Part shown: one piece after another, positions 9,631 through 16,487 of the stretch
Numbering within the stretch: the stretch's first letter is position 1
Layout: the number at the start of each line of letters is the position of its first letter
Source of the DNA: a bacterium
GTDB lineage: Bacteria; Hydrogenedentota; Hydrogenedentia; Hydrogenedentiales; SLHB01
NCBI GenBank assembly: GCA_024231375.1
Contig: JAAEQP010001343.1
Location: forward strand, 1-18,396
DNA length: 18,396 nt
Direction of reading: 5' to 3'
The notes under the pieces: generated by a model
What the model saw: only the letters and a program-made list of their open reading frames with translations
Databases searched by the model: none
What the model was told of the DNA's origin: nothing
Translations under genes and position numbers: made by a program

Positions 9631-10341
9631 CTACGACTCCCTGAACGCGTCGAAGTAGGGCTCCAGATCCATGAGATTGCGTTCGATGGAATACGGCAAT
9701 TCCTGCGCAAACAGGTCCAGGGCCACCAGCGCGTTCATACCGGCGTCGCCGGGCAACAGACCGCGCAGGCGCTTCGACAGCCCAACGTTCACCGAGTGAA
9801 TCTGATCGTAGATGGCCTTCAGTCCGGTCAGTTCGAGGTCGGCTTCCTCGCCCCGGGTCTTGGCGAAATACTGGGCCACCAGATAGGCCCCTACCGACCG
9901 GAACACGGTCTCGTCGCGCGTGGCAAACGGCAGATGGAACCGAGCCATGGGTTTGAACCTCGCCAGGATGGGACATCCACTCGTCGCCGAGCAGAGGCCG
10001 AGGACGGAACTCAAGGCACGTTGCGCCGAAACGACCGCCGTGGTCGTGCGCTCGCGCGTGACCACGGTGGTCTCCACATCGACGAACGACGGCAACGCCC
10101 CGAAGGTGGTCACCAGCTTACGCAACGCCAACGCCGCGGGGCACGTTGGACTCTCCTCCTCGGACAGCGGACACATCTCGCACTGGTGATGTCCCAACTG
10201 CGCCCAGTCGGGCACGTCCGGGGGATCCGTGCGAATCTGTTCGAGGGTGTCGGCGTCGAGCACGATCTTGATGGTCCACGCATCGTGATCGGGTTCGTCA
10301 CTCTTGAATTGGTAGGTGAATTCGAGTGTATCCCTTGCCAT
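9631..10341 (-). CDS. Cys-rich DUF6901-like protein of unknown function
   Basis: This 236-residue protein has no signal peptide or membrane helix. From memory it fits the family now called DUF6901. It begins with a beta-rich segment (1-50), then H51-H52-x-C54-x2-C57-P and C67-P, a likely metal-binding knuckle. Next comes RALSSVLGLCSATSGCP (108-124), with two further cysteines, and then KPMARFHLPFA. The C-terminal half is helical (VGAYLVAQYFAKTRG; VALDLFAQELPYSIE). The function is not known. The ATG at 10341 follows GGAGGGAA at a proper distance. It is very probably co-transcribed with the zinc-ribbon gene that starts one base after its stop. It lies 85 bases after the glycosidase-like gene on the same strand, so it may be the next gene of that transcript. 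Confidence 0.7.
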   Translation of the reverse strand: MARDTLEFTYQFKSDEPDHDAWTIKIVLDADTLEQIRTDPPDVPDWAQLGHHQCEMCPLSEEESPTCPAALALRKLVTTFGALPSFVDVETTVVTRERTTTAVVSAQRALSSVLGLCSATSGCPILARFKPMARFHLPFATRDETVFRSVGAYLVAQYFAKTRGEEADLELTGLKAIYDQIHSVNVGLSKRLRGLLPGDAGMNALVALDLFAQELPYSIERNLMDLEPYFDAFRES

Positions 10342-10426
10342 GGCTGGTTCCCTCCGTTCCCTGCTTCCAGACAGGCTACGCTTTCATCACCAAGTCGCGC
10401 AACAACGTCCGCCGCCGTCATTCATG

Positions 10427-12406
10427 CTACGGGACAACCTCGATCACGTCCACTGGCAGTTTCCCTTCGACCGACCGCACCGCCAGCGCGTGCCGGCCCG
10501 GCCCGTCTCCGTTCCATGTATAGACGGCGGACGACTTGACCGGCGATGGCGCGTGGTAGTCGATGGTGGCCACGAGTTTACCGTCAAGTAACACCTCGCC
10601 TTTTCCGTATTCGGGCCCTTTCGGTGCGAAAAGAACGATAGACCGCGCTTCCACGTTCCATTTCACGCGCACCTTGCCGCCGGTCGAAACGGCGCCCACG
10701 GCGTACCGGAAGCGCTCGTCGTGGATTTCGTCCCAGTCCTTGATGTGTTGTGCCGCTCCCAAGAGGCCTTCCGTGTGCAAGTACTCGAACCGCGACGGCG
10801 CATCCAGACCTGTCACCTCAAACTGTGAAACGTCGGCATGGCTCTGCCGTCCCACGAGGAGTCCCACATGCCCCGGTCCCGTCGGCAATGGCCCCGACCA
10901 GACGGAGGCGCCGTCAATCGTCACCGTGGCGTTTGCTGCATCGTCCCACACAAGCTCAAAGGTGCGGTTGACCGGCGCATCGAGTTGGCCCTTGCCAAGC
11001 TCTTCGTCCTGCGCGCGCTCGTCCACCGCCACGAGCGACCAGTCGGCGTCGCGCAATCGCAAGGCGTGATAGCGCGTCAGCATCAAGGGATGGATCCGGC
11101 AGTTTGACGCGGGCCGGTCGGGGCCCAACGGGCCACGGGCGTTCCAGACGAAGGTAACCCCTCCGCGGCACTCCATCGATAACGCCACGCGTTCAACAGA
11201 GCCGCTCCGTTTCAGAAACGTCATGGACGGACCTTCGTGACCGGAGAGAACGAACCCCTGTTCCCGATGGGGTTCGGCCCACGGCCGTGAGGCCAAGTTG
11301 ATTGTGCCATGGCCTTGGGCGTCCCTCGAAGGGAACATGACCCGAAACACGCCATCGGGATCGATGAATCCCGAGAAGGTCTGGCCCCAAATGCCAAAGG
11401 CTTCGTTCTCGACGGGATCGGCATGCCATACCGATCCGTGTTGAACGATCTCCCAGGCCTCGGGGTCCATGGCCTGTTCCAGGGGTGCTCGAAACACGGT
11501 CTGGAAGTTGCGGTTCAGAGCCACCGAGGTTGTCGGCGCGTAGACGTATCCCTCATGGACGAAGGCGGGGAAGAACTCCAGCAACGGCGGATGGAACCGG
11601 TCCGATTCGGGATGGAGCAGGAGCTTCGGCGATGCGTACGGGCCGTCGGGTTTCGGCGCGGTCATGCCAACCAAGGCCCACCCGAAGCAGGGGCCGCTGT
11701 CGGTCAACGTCACCACCATCCAATCGTTCGCACGCCGAATGATGGACGACGCGTAGAGTCGGCGGTACTTCCCTTCGAGCAACGCCTGGTCGCGCGTCGT
11801 CACGACCGGTTCGGGGGCGATGTGCCAAGGTCCCTCGGGACGTTCCGCCCACGCGTATCCGACCCCGTTGTTCGCCTCGGCGGGCGGACTGGCCGCGTTC
11901 TCCCAGGTGCTGTTTGCCGTGGCCCAATCGAAGCACATGTGATACCGCCCGTCGGCATGAATCACCATACAATCGGGCGCACGTGAAGCGGGATGCACTT
12001 CGCCGTCGAACACGTGGGACGGATTGTCGAGGACGCGCCCCAGGTGCTCCCAGGTCTTGCCGCCGTCCCGCGAGCGAGACACCGTACACATACTCGGGGC
12101 GTCGGAGTTGATGCGATATCCCTTGCAGTAGTGGCCCGTGTACAGGTACCACGCTCCATCGGCCGGGTCGCGGAAGAGGGAACCGTTCACCGGCCATTCG
12201 TAGGCCCCTTCACCGCGAACCACAGGATTGCCCGGCAGCCGCTCGAAGGTGTCGAACGACGGATCGCCGTACACAGGGTGCCGGGTCCACTCGTCCATCT
12301 GTTCGAAACGCGCGAAGTCCACTGGGGCACCGGCAGCCGCTTCCACGCTTGCCGCCACGCCCATCAAGGCCGCGCCAATACAAACGGTCACGAAAAACAA
12401 TGTCAT
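10427..12406 (-). CDS. Secreted five-bladed propeller glycosidase-like protein (GH43/GH32 type) with C-terminal sandwich modules
   Basis: This 659-residue exported protein probably cleaves or binds an extracellular glycan. A signal peptide spans about residues 1-24. The propeller (about 45-385) has motifs like those of GH43/GH32/GH62: NGSLFRDPADGAWYLYTG with D80, EVHPASRAPDCMVIHADGRY with D145, and LLEFFPAFVHEG with E277 and H284. These are candidate catalytic or substrate residues; I cannot assign them by alignment. An Asp-box-like SRDGGKTW also appears. Residues 390-538 look like a laminin-G/GH32C-type sandwich. Residues 540-659 match a galactose-binding-like module with the recurrent APKGPEYGKGEVLLDGKLV pattern. 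The ATG at 12406 follows GGGGAAAGG. A strong promoter lies 68 bases upstream. Longer in-frame starts run through that promoter. Confidence 0.8.
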   Translation of the reverse strand: MTLFFVTVCIGAALMGVAASVEAAAGAPVDFARFEQMDEWTRHPVYGDPSFDTFERLPGNPVVRGEGAYEWPVNGSLFRDPADGAWYLYTGHYCKGYRINSDAPSMCTVSRSRDGGKTWEHLGRVLDNPSHVFDGEVHPASRAPDCMVIHADGRYHMCFDWATANSTWENAASPPAEANNGVGYAWAERPEGPWHIAPEPVVTTRDQALLEGKYRRLYASSIIRRANDWMVVTLTDSGPCFGWALVGMTAPKPDGPYASPKLLLHPESDRFHPPLLEFFPAFVHEGYVYAPTTSVALNRNFQTVFRAPLEQAMDPEAWEIVQHGSVWHADPVENEAFGIWGQTFSGFIDPDGVFRVMFPSRDAQGHGTINLASRPWAEPHREQGFVLSGHEGPSMTFLKRSGSVERVALSMECRGGVTFVWNARGPLGPDRPASNCRIHPLMLTRYHALRLRDADWSLVAVDERAQDEELGKGQLDAPVNRTFELVWDDAANATVTIDGASVWSGPLPTGPGHVGLLVGRQSHADVSQFEVTGLDAPSRFEYLHTEGLLGAAQHIKDWDEIHDERFRYAVGAVSTGGKVRVKWNVEARSIVLFAPKGPEYGKGEVLLDGKLVATIDYHAPSPVKSSAVYTWNGDGPGRHALAVRSVEGKLPVDVIEVVP

Positions 12407-12470
12407 GGTCCTTTCCCCTTCGTTGCCTGCCCGCCGGGACCCATCGCCACAAGCATCGCACTGCAGGATA

Positions 12471-12490
12471 CGCATTATACGGGTAATGCG
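12471..12490. promoter_or_regulatory. Palindromic candidate operator over the leftward -10
   Basis: CGCATTA (12471-12477) and TAATGCG (12484-12490) are perfect 7-bp inverted arms around six bases. The left arm covers most of the leftward TATAAT, and the right arm lies in its spacer. A dimeric regulator bound here would block that promoter. Confidence 0.45.
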
Positions 12491-12501
12491 CCGTCTGGCA
12501 A
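12474..12501 (-). promoter_or_regulatory. Strong sigma70-type promoter for the propeller glycosidase gene
   Basis: On the minus strand TTGCCA (12501-12496) and a consensus TATAAT (12479-12474) are separated by 16 bases. The predicted start lies about 60 bases before the ATG at 12406. This is the best promoter in the window. Confidence 0.65.
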
Positions 12502-12522
12502 GCAGATATTGCGTCTGCAGCA

Positions 12523-12551
12523 TTGACGACACGGGACAAGGAGACTATGAT
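12523..12551 (+). promoter_or_regulatory. Sigma70-type promoter for the Fe-S protein / GNAT unit
   Basis: TTGACG (12523-12528) and TATGAT (12546-12551) are separated by exactly 17 bases, each one base off consensus. The predicted start near 12558 leaves a leader of about 65 bases before the ATG at 12625. It is back-to-back with the leftward promoter; the two -35 boxes are 21 bases apart. Confidence 0.6.
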
Positions 12552-12624
12552 CGGCATACATCGCCCGCGGCAACCGCGCCGGAACGCGCTCAGACCGGCA
12601 CCCACCACAGAGGACACGACATAA

Positions 12625-13893
12625 ATGGGGCACCAGACAAATCCCGACCGCGAATACCGACTGCTTCAGCAGCGGCTGGATCGTAACGTGACAGGCGCCC
12701 CGGCCTCCCCCACGTTCACCAAAATCCTTGAGTTGCTGTTCACGCCCGAGGAGGCACGGATGGCCCATCAGATGCCCACGCGTCCCACACCCGTGTCCGT
12801 GCTGGCGAAAAAGCTGGAGATGGACGCGGAAGAGCTTGACGGCAAACTCACCGAGATGGCCGCCAAGGGCGTGGTGCTGGATTTCGAGCGAGCGGGGAAG
12901 CGGTACATCACCTTGCCGCCGGTGGTAATCGGATTCTTCGAATTCGCGTTCATGCGTACGCGCGACGACCTGCCCATGGCCGAGTTGGCGCGGCTTTTCG
13001 AAGAGTACATGTTTGAAGACGACCAGTTCCCGCGATCCGTGTTCGACAGCTCGACGTCGATCGCCCGTTCAATGGTGCGTGAGGAAGCGCTTCCCGAAGG
13101 CGACCATACAGAAATTCTTGATTGGGAACGCGCCAGCAAGGTGGTGCAGACCGCCGACGCGATCGGCCTCGCCCAGTGCGCATGCCGACACAAGGCCAGC
13201 CATCTTGGAACCAACTGCGATGCGCCTATGGAAGTGTGCCTGTGTTTCGGTATGGCTGCCCGCAGCTTGGCCAAGCAGGGAATCGTCAAACGCATCGACA
13301 AGGACGAGGGGATGCGCATTCTCGAAGTCAGCAAGGAAGCCGGCCTCATGCAGACCGGCGACAACGTGCAGCGGCACATGTCCTACCTGTGCAACTGCTG
13401 CGGATGCTGCTGCGGGATGGTCAACGCCATCCGCACGTTCGATGTCCGCACCGCCATCGTCAGCTCGAATTGGCTCGTGTCCATCGACCAGTCTCAGTGC
13501 ACGGGCTGTGGCCGGTGCGTGAAAGCCTGTGCCGTGAATGCGCTGAACCTGGACGAGAACGGCGACGGGGAGTCGCGAGCGACGGCCGACGGCGAACTCT
13601 GTCTGGGCTGTGGCGTATGCGCGCCGGCGTGTCCCCACGGGGCCGTGACTATGAAGTCCCGCGATCAGCGTGTGATAACGCCTAGAACCTTCTACGACCG
13701 GATGCTGGCCATGGCCATCGAACGGGGCAAACTGGCCGATCTCATGTTCGAAATGCCCGAGAAGCTGTCCCATCGAGCACTAAAGCGCATCATGTCCGCC
13801 GTCGAGAAGAGTCCGCCCTACAAAGCCGCCATGGCCGTCAAACCGCTGAAGTCGGCGTTTCTCAACGCCTTGGTCAAAGCGGCGGGACGCTAA
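12625..13893 (+). CDS. Winged-helix plus iron-sulfur cluster protein (4Fe-4S ferredoxin-type)
   Basis: This 422-residue cytoplasmic protein is probably an electron carrier, a redox sensor or a subunit of an unknown reductase. Residues 30-98 look like a winged helix-turn-helix (PTPVSVLAKKLEMDAEELDGKL, then a beta wing before RYITLPP). The middle has C185-x-C187-RHK, C198 and C205-L-C207-FG, then a dense cluster LCNCCGCCCG (C256, 258, 259, 261-263). Two classical 4Fe-4S ferredoxin motifs follow: C292-C295-C298-C302 and C326-C329-C332-C336, each closed by CP or CA. The helical tail 350-422 has no metal ligands. I recall similar anonymous 4Fe-4S proteins with CNCC-x-CCC motifs in anaerobes. The ATG at 12625 has only a distant AGAGGA; the next plausible in-frame start, ATG at 12760, would cut the winged helix. 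The GNAT gene follows 9 bases later. Confidence 0.82.
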   Translation: MGHQTNPDREYRLLQQRLDRNVTGAPASPTFTKILELLFTPEEARMAHQMPTRPTPVSVLAKKLEMDAEELDGKLTEMAAKGVVLDFERAGKRYITLPPVVIGFFEFAFMRTRDDLPMAELARLFEEYMFEDDQFPRSVFDSSTSIARSMVREEALPEGDHTEILDWERASKVVQTADAIGLAQCACRHKASHLGTNCDAPMEVCLCFGMAARSLAKQGIVKRIDKDEGMRILEVSKEAGLMQTGDNVQRHMSYLCNCCGCCCGMVNAIRTFDVRTAIVSSNWLVSIDQSQCTGCGRCVKACAVNALNLDENGDGESRATADGELCLGCGVCAPACPHGAVTMKSRDQRVITPRTFYDRMLAMAIERGKLADLMFEMPEKLSHRALKRIMSAVEKSPPYKAAMAVKPLKSAFLNALVKAAGR

Positions 13894-13902
13894 GGATCGC
13901 CG

Positions 13903-14427
13903 ATGAGTCAGGATGACGGCCGCTCCACCCTGGAGATTCGCCGACTGGGCGCACGCGACGCCGAAGCCCTTGCCTTCTTCTACAACCGGCTGAGCGTCGA
14001 ATCGAGACGCACCTTCCGCCCCCTTGGACCGGAGGCGCACGTGAATGCCTGCGACGAGGTCGTCCTTGGCAACGTGGGGCTGGACGAGATCAAGTTCGAT
14101 CTGGTCGCCATAGCTGACGGCACCGTTGTCGGCTGGGCGTTTCTGTGGGATATCCACACCAGCAAACCGACGTTCGGGCTCGCCGTCGACGACGCATGCC
14201 ACGGAACAGGCCTCGGCAGCCGGCTCATGGACGCCGTGATGGACGAGGCCCGCCGACGCGGAATCCCCTGGGTGCAACTGACAGTGGTGCAGGACAACGA
14301 GCGGGCCTGGCGCATGTATCAACGCAGGGGGTTCGCGCAAACCGGCGAGCACGTCGGCGACGACGGCCTGTCTTACTTCAAGATGGAGGCCCGGATCGCC
14401 GGCGGAGGCGCCGAGATCGGCACCTGA
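13903..14427 (+). CDS. GNAT-family N-acetyltransferase
   Basis: It transfers an acetyl group from acetyl-CoA to an amine; the substrate is not predictable. The 174 residues form one GNAT domain. A beta strand VGWAFLWDI (about 76-84) is followed by motif A, FGLAVDDACHGTGLGSRLM, whose H100-G-T-G-L-G105 loop holds the acetyl-CoA pyrophosphate. Motif B, VVQDNERAWRMYQRRGF (128-144), is the usual C-terminal acetyl-CoA/substrate segment. The N-terminal LGPEAHVN region resembles bacterial GNATs of the RimI-like type. The start is 9 bases after the Fe-S gene's stop, with only a weak GGAT, which suggests co-transcription and re-initiation. The last 10 residues are Gly-rich and probably disordered. Confidence 0.87.
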   Translation: MSQDDGRSTLEIRRLGARDAEALAFFYNRLSVESRRTFRPLGPEAHVNACDEVVLGNVGLDEIKFDLVAIADGTVVGWAFLWDIHTSKPTFGLAVDDACHGTGLGSRLMDAVMDEARRRGIPWVQLTVVQDNERAWRMYQRRGFAQTGEHVGDDGLSYFKMEARIAGGGAEIGT

Positions 14428-14437
14428 CCCCGTCAGG
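14423..14437 (+). repeat. Small perfect hairpin overlapping the GNAT stop codon
   Basis: CCTGAC (14423-14428) and GTCAGG (14432-14437) pair around CCC and include the TGA stop. It lacks a U-tract, so it is at most a weak end-of-gene hairpin. Confidence 0.3.
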
Positions 14438-14538
14438 CCCGATATCCCGAACGGCACAGGGGCGGACGAGTACGAATTCGCTTCCCCACGCCACATAGCA
14501 CCCGCGACACACCCCCTATACCACCCCGCTACGTGTGC

Positions 14539-14567
14539 TTGTCTATCCTCAAGTTGTGGTCTATAGT
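14539..14567 (+). promoter_or_regulatory. Sigma70-type promoter for the lipoprotein gene
   Basis: TTGTCT (14539-14544) and TATAGT (14562-14567) are separated by 17 bases. The predicted start near 14574 gives a leader of about 118 bases. That leader contains a GTGCGC/GCGCAC dyad (14645-14650 and 14659-14664), which also forms a GCGCACGA direct repeat with 12-base period. I do not recognise a riboswitch. The rest of the gap 14428-14538 shows nothing clear. Confidence 0.5.
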
Positions 14568-14691
14568 GGGCGTGGGGGTCCTGAGCGGGTCTGTTTCCAG
14601 GCCATGTAGCATCCGCCATGAATGACTGAATCGCGGCTGAGTTGGTGCGCACGAGCGGGCGCACGAACTCCACGCCAAAGGGAGAAGTACG

Positions 14692-16320
14692 GTGCGAAGA
14701 ACAGGTGCAGTACATTGTAGTGGGTTGGCAGTCGTTGCGCTTCTCTGCGCGATCGCAGTGGCGGGATGCCCGTCTCCACTCGGGCGCGGTCTCTTGGTGT
14801 ACCCGCTGGCCTTGGATTTTGGCGGGGCGAAGGATGCACTGACGGTCAATGTGACGAACCAGTGTTCGGACAGCATGGTCTGGCAGGCCGTTGCCGATCA
14901 GCCGTGGGTGACGGTGACGCCTGATTCCGGCGCCGGCGATTACACACAGGCGACCGTCACGGTGACGCGTCCCGCGGCCAAAGCGATGGAACTCGGCAAG
15001 AACACAGCCACCATCCGGTTCACGTCAAGCGGCGGCATCCAGGACGTGCCCGTGACAGCGTGGTTCTGGCCGGAGTACAGGTTCCAAGAAACCTATGACG
15101 AGGGCGGCATCCTCGTCAAGCAGGGGATGATCTCGGCTGAGTGGCTCAACGACTGCGAAGTGTGCCCCGACGGTGGGTACGTGGGCGTTGGGAGTATCGA
15201 GCAGACAGCCACCGTGCCCCACAAAGCGGGCGCGAAAGCGGTCGTCGATGAAGACTACTACATGGTCAGGGTCGATATGGAGGGCGAGAAGGTCTGGTCC
15301 ATCAACTGGGGTCTCCCCGGGCATGCGGAAGCGACAGCCATGGTCGCGACCAACGAAGGCGACTACGTCGTCTGCGGCTATCAGGAGATCGGACCCGAAG
15401 ACGACAAATCTGGACTCGAGCCGGGCAGCTACGTGCAGCTCACGAAGGTGAGTGCCGACGGGTACATCCACTGGACCAAGACCTACGGCGACGGTCTCTT
15501 GTGGGCGTGGGGCGTCAAGCAGACACCGGACGGCGGGTTCATCGTGACCGCCGAGGAACACTGGGACTTGGGCAGCGAGTGGTTCCCGATTCTCATCAAG
15601 ACCGATTCGGAAGGCGAGGTGGAATGGACCCGCGAATACGCGGTGCCCTATCCCCACGATCCATTCGACGTGGACATTGCGGCCGACGGCGGTTACATCA
15701 TGGCCGGCATCAGTTGGCCGGGGGTGAAGCGTCTATCGAGAACAGGCCGTCCCGGCGCCATGACCATCCTCGACAAACAGGGCGGCCCCGCCGACCTGTT
15801 CTTCCTCAAGACCGACCCCAACGGCAATCCGCAATGGCGCAGCGAGTTCGGAAGCCCCGGTCAGGACTTTGCCTACAGCGTCGTGGCACTACCGGACGGC
15901 TACGCCGCATGCGGCGAATGGGATGCCTTCGGCGCTCAGGACGCCGTCTATGTGGTTCGCACGGATCTCGCCGGCAACGAGGTCTGGCAGGACACCTACA
16001 ACGTAGGCGCCGCGTGCCTTGGCGGCGGCATCGTGGCCGACGGCGACGGCGCTCTATTCGTGTCCGGATGGCGCGCGACACCCGTCAAACAGAGCGGCGA
16101 CCACGATCCGATCCTATTGAAGGTGCTTGCCGATGGCACGATGGATTGGGTCCGCTACTATGGCCTGGAACCGGGGCCCGACTGGGAAGGCTTCTGGCGG
16201 CTGCGGCTCACCCCGGACGGTGGTCCCATCTGCGCGGGCTGGACTCAGAGTCACATGTTCGGCGATCAGGACGCTATGCTCGTGAAGACGGACGAGAACG
16301 GCTTCGTCGCCGCGCCGTAA
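14692..16320 (+). CDS. Lipoprotein with BACON-like domain and seven-unit beta-propeller
   Basis: This 542-residue lipoprotein is probably on the outer face of a membrane, binding a glycan or protein; no enzyme motif is seen. The signal ends in a lipobox V23-A-G-C26. Residues 36-124 resemble a BACON/Ig-like domain (LDFGGAKDALTVNVTN and DQPWVTVTPDSGAGDY). From about 130 the chain repeats the unit (V/L)-x-K/R-T-D-x-x-G-x-x-x-W about every 50-70 residues: VRVDMEGEKVW, LTKVSADGYIHW, LIKTDSEGEVEW, FLKTDPNGNPQW, VVRTDLAGNEVW, LLKVLADGTMDW and LVKTDENGF. Each is paired with a GGYxxxG-type strand, indicating a propeller. GTG at 14692 is the start, supported by GGGAGAAG about 8 bases upstream and the adjacent signal peptide. 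An intrinsic terminator follows. Confidence 0.85.
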   Translation: MRRTGAVHCSGLAVVALLCAIAVAGCPSPLGRGLLVYPLALDFGGAKDALTVNVTNQCSDSMVWQAVADQPWVTVTPDSGAGDYTQATVTVTRPAAKAMELGKNTATIRFTSSGGIQDVPVTAWFWPEYRFQETYDEGGILVKQGMISAEWLNDCEVCPDGGYVGVGSIEQTATVPHKAGAKAVVDEDYYMVRVDMEGEKVWSINWGLPGHAEATAMVATNEGDYVVCGYQEIGPEDDKSGLEPGSYVQLTKVSADGYIHWTKTYGDGLLWAWGVKQTPDGGFIVTAEEHWDLGSEWFPILIKTDSEGEVEWTREYAVPYPHDPFDVDIAADGGYIMAGISWPGVKRLSRTGRPGAMTILDKQGGPADLFFLKTDPNGNPQWRSEFGSPGQDFAYSVVALPDGYAACGEWDAFGAQDAVYVVRTDLAGNEVWQDTYNVGAACLGGGIVADGDGALFVSGWRATPVKQSGDHDPILLKVLADGTMDWVRYYGLEPGPDWEGFWRLRLTPDGGPICAGWTQSHMFGDQDAMLVKTDENGFVAAP

Positions 16321-16344
16321 CACGCCACGCATGGTTTGATTCAC

Positions 16345-16386
16345 AGCGCCCTTCCGCTCCTTCGGCGGGAGGGCGCTTTCCTTTTG
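16345..16386 (+). terminator. Intrinsic terminator after the lipoprotein gene
   Basis: AGCGCCCT (16345-16352) pairs with AGGGCGCT (16370-16377). After one T-G pair, CCGC pairs with GCGG, leaving a 7-base loop. TTTCCTTTT follows directly. It begins 25 bases after the stop and fits a rho-independent terminator. Confidence 0.85.
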
Positions 16387-16487
16387 GTCATACTTGCCCG
16401 AGGGATGATCGCGCATTTGATCCACTCCACTCGCATGGGGCACCATGGCGGCCTGATCGAAGACAGGACACTCAGGGGGGTATTCCG

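Noticed and set aside
9630..9710. Longer start for the zinc-ribbon gene
   Set aside because: The extra 27 residues overlap the upstream gene and look random. GTG at 9629 has a ribosome site and fits coupling.
6909..12406. A classical polysaccharide utilisation locus
   Set aside because: Two secreted glycosidases are present, but no SusC/SusD-like pair, transporter, sulfatase or hybrid two-component regulator is encoded in the window.
15501..16487. 5' extension of the first tandem propeller gene
   Set aside because: It is Arg-rich, overlaps the lipoprotein gene and crosses its terminator. The ATG at 16488 opens a clear signal peptide with a ribosome site.
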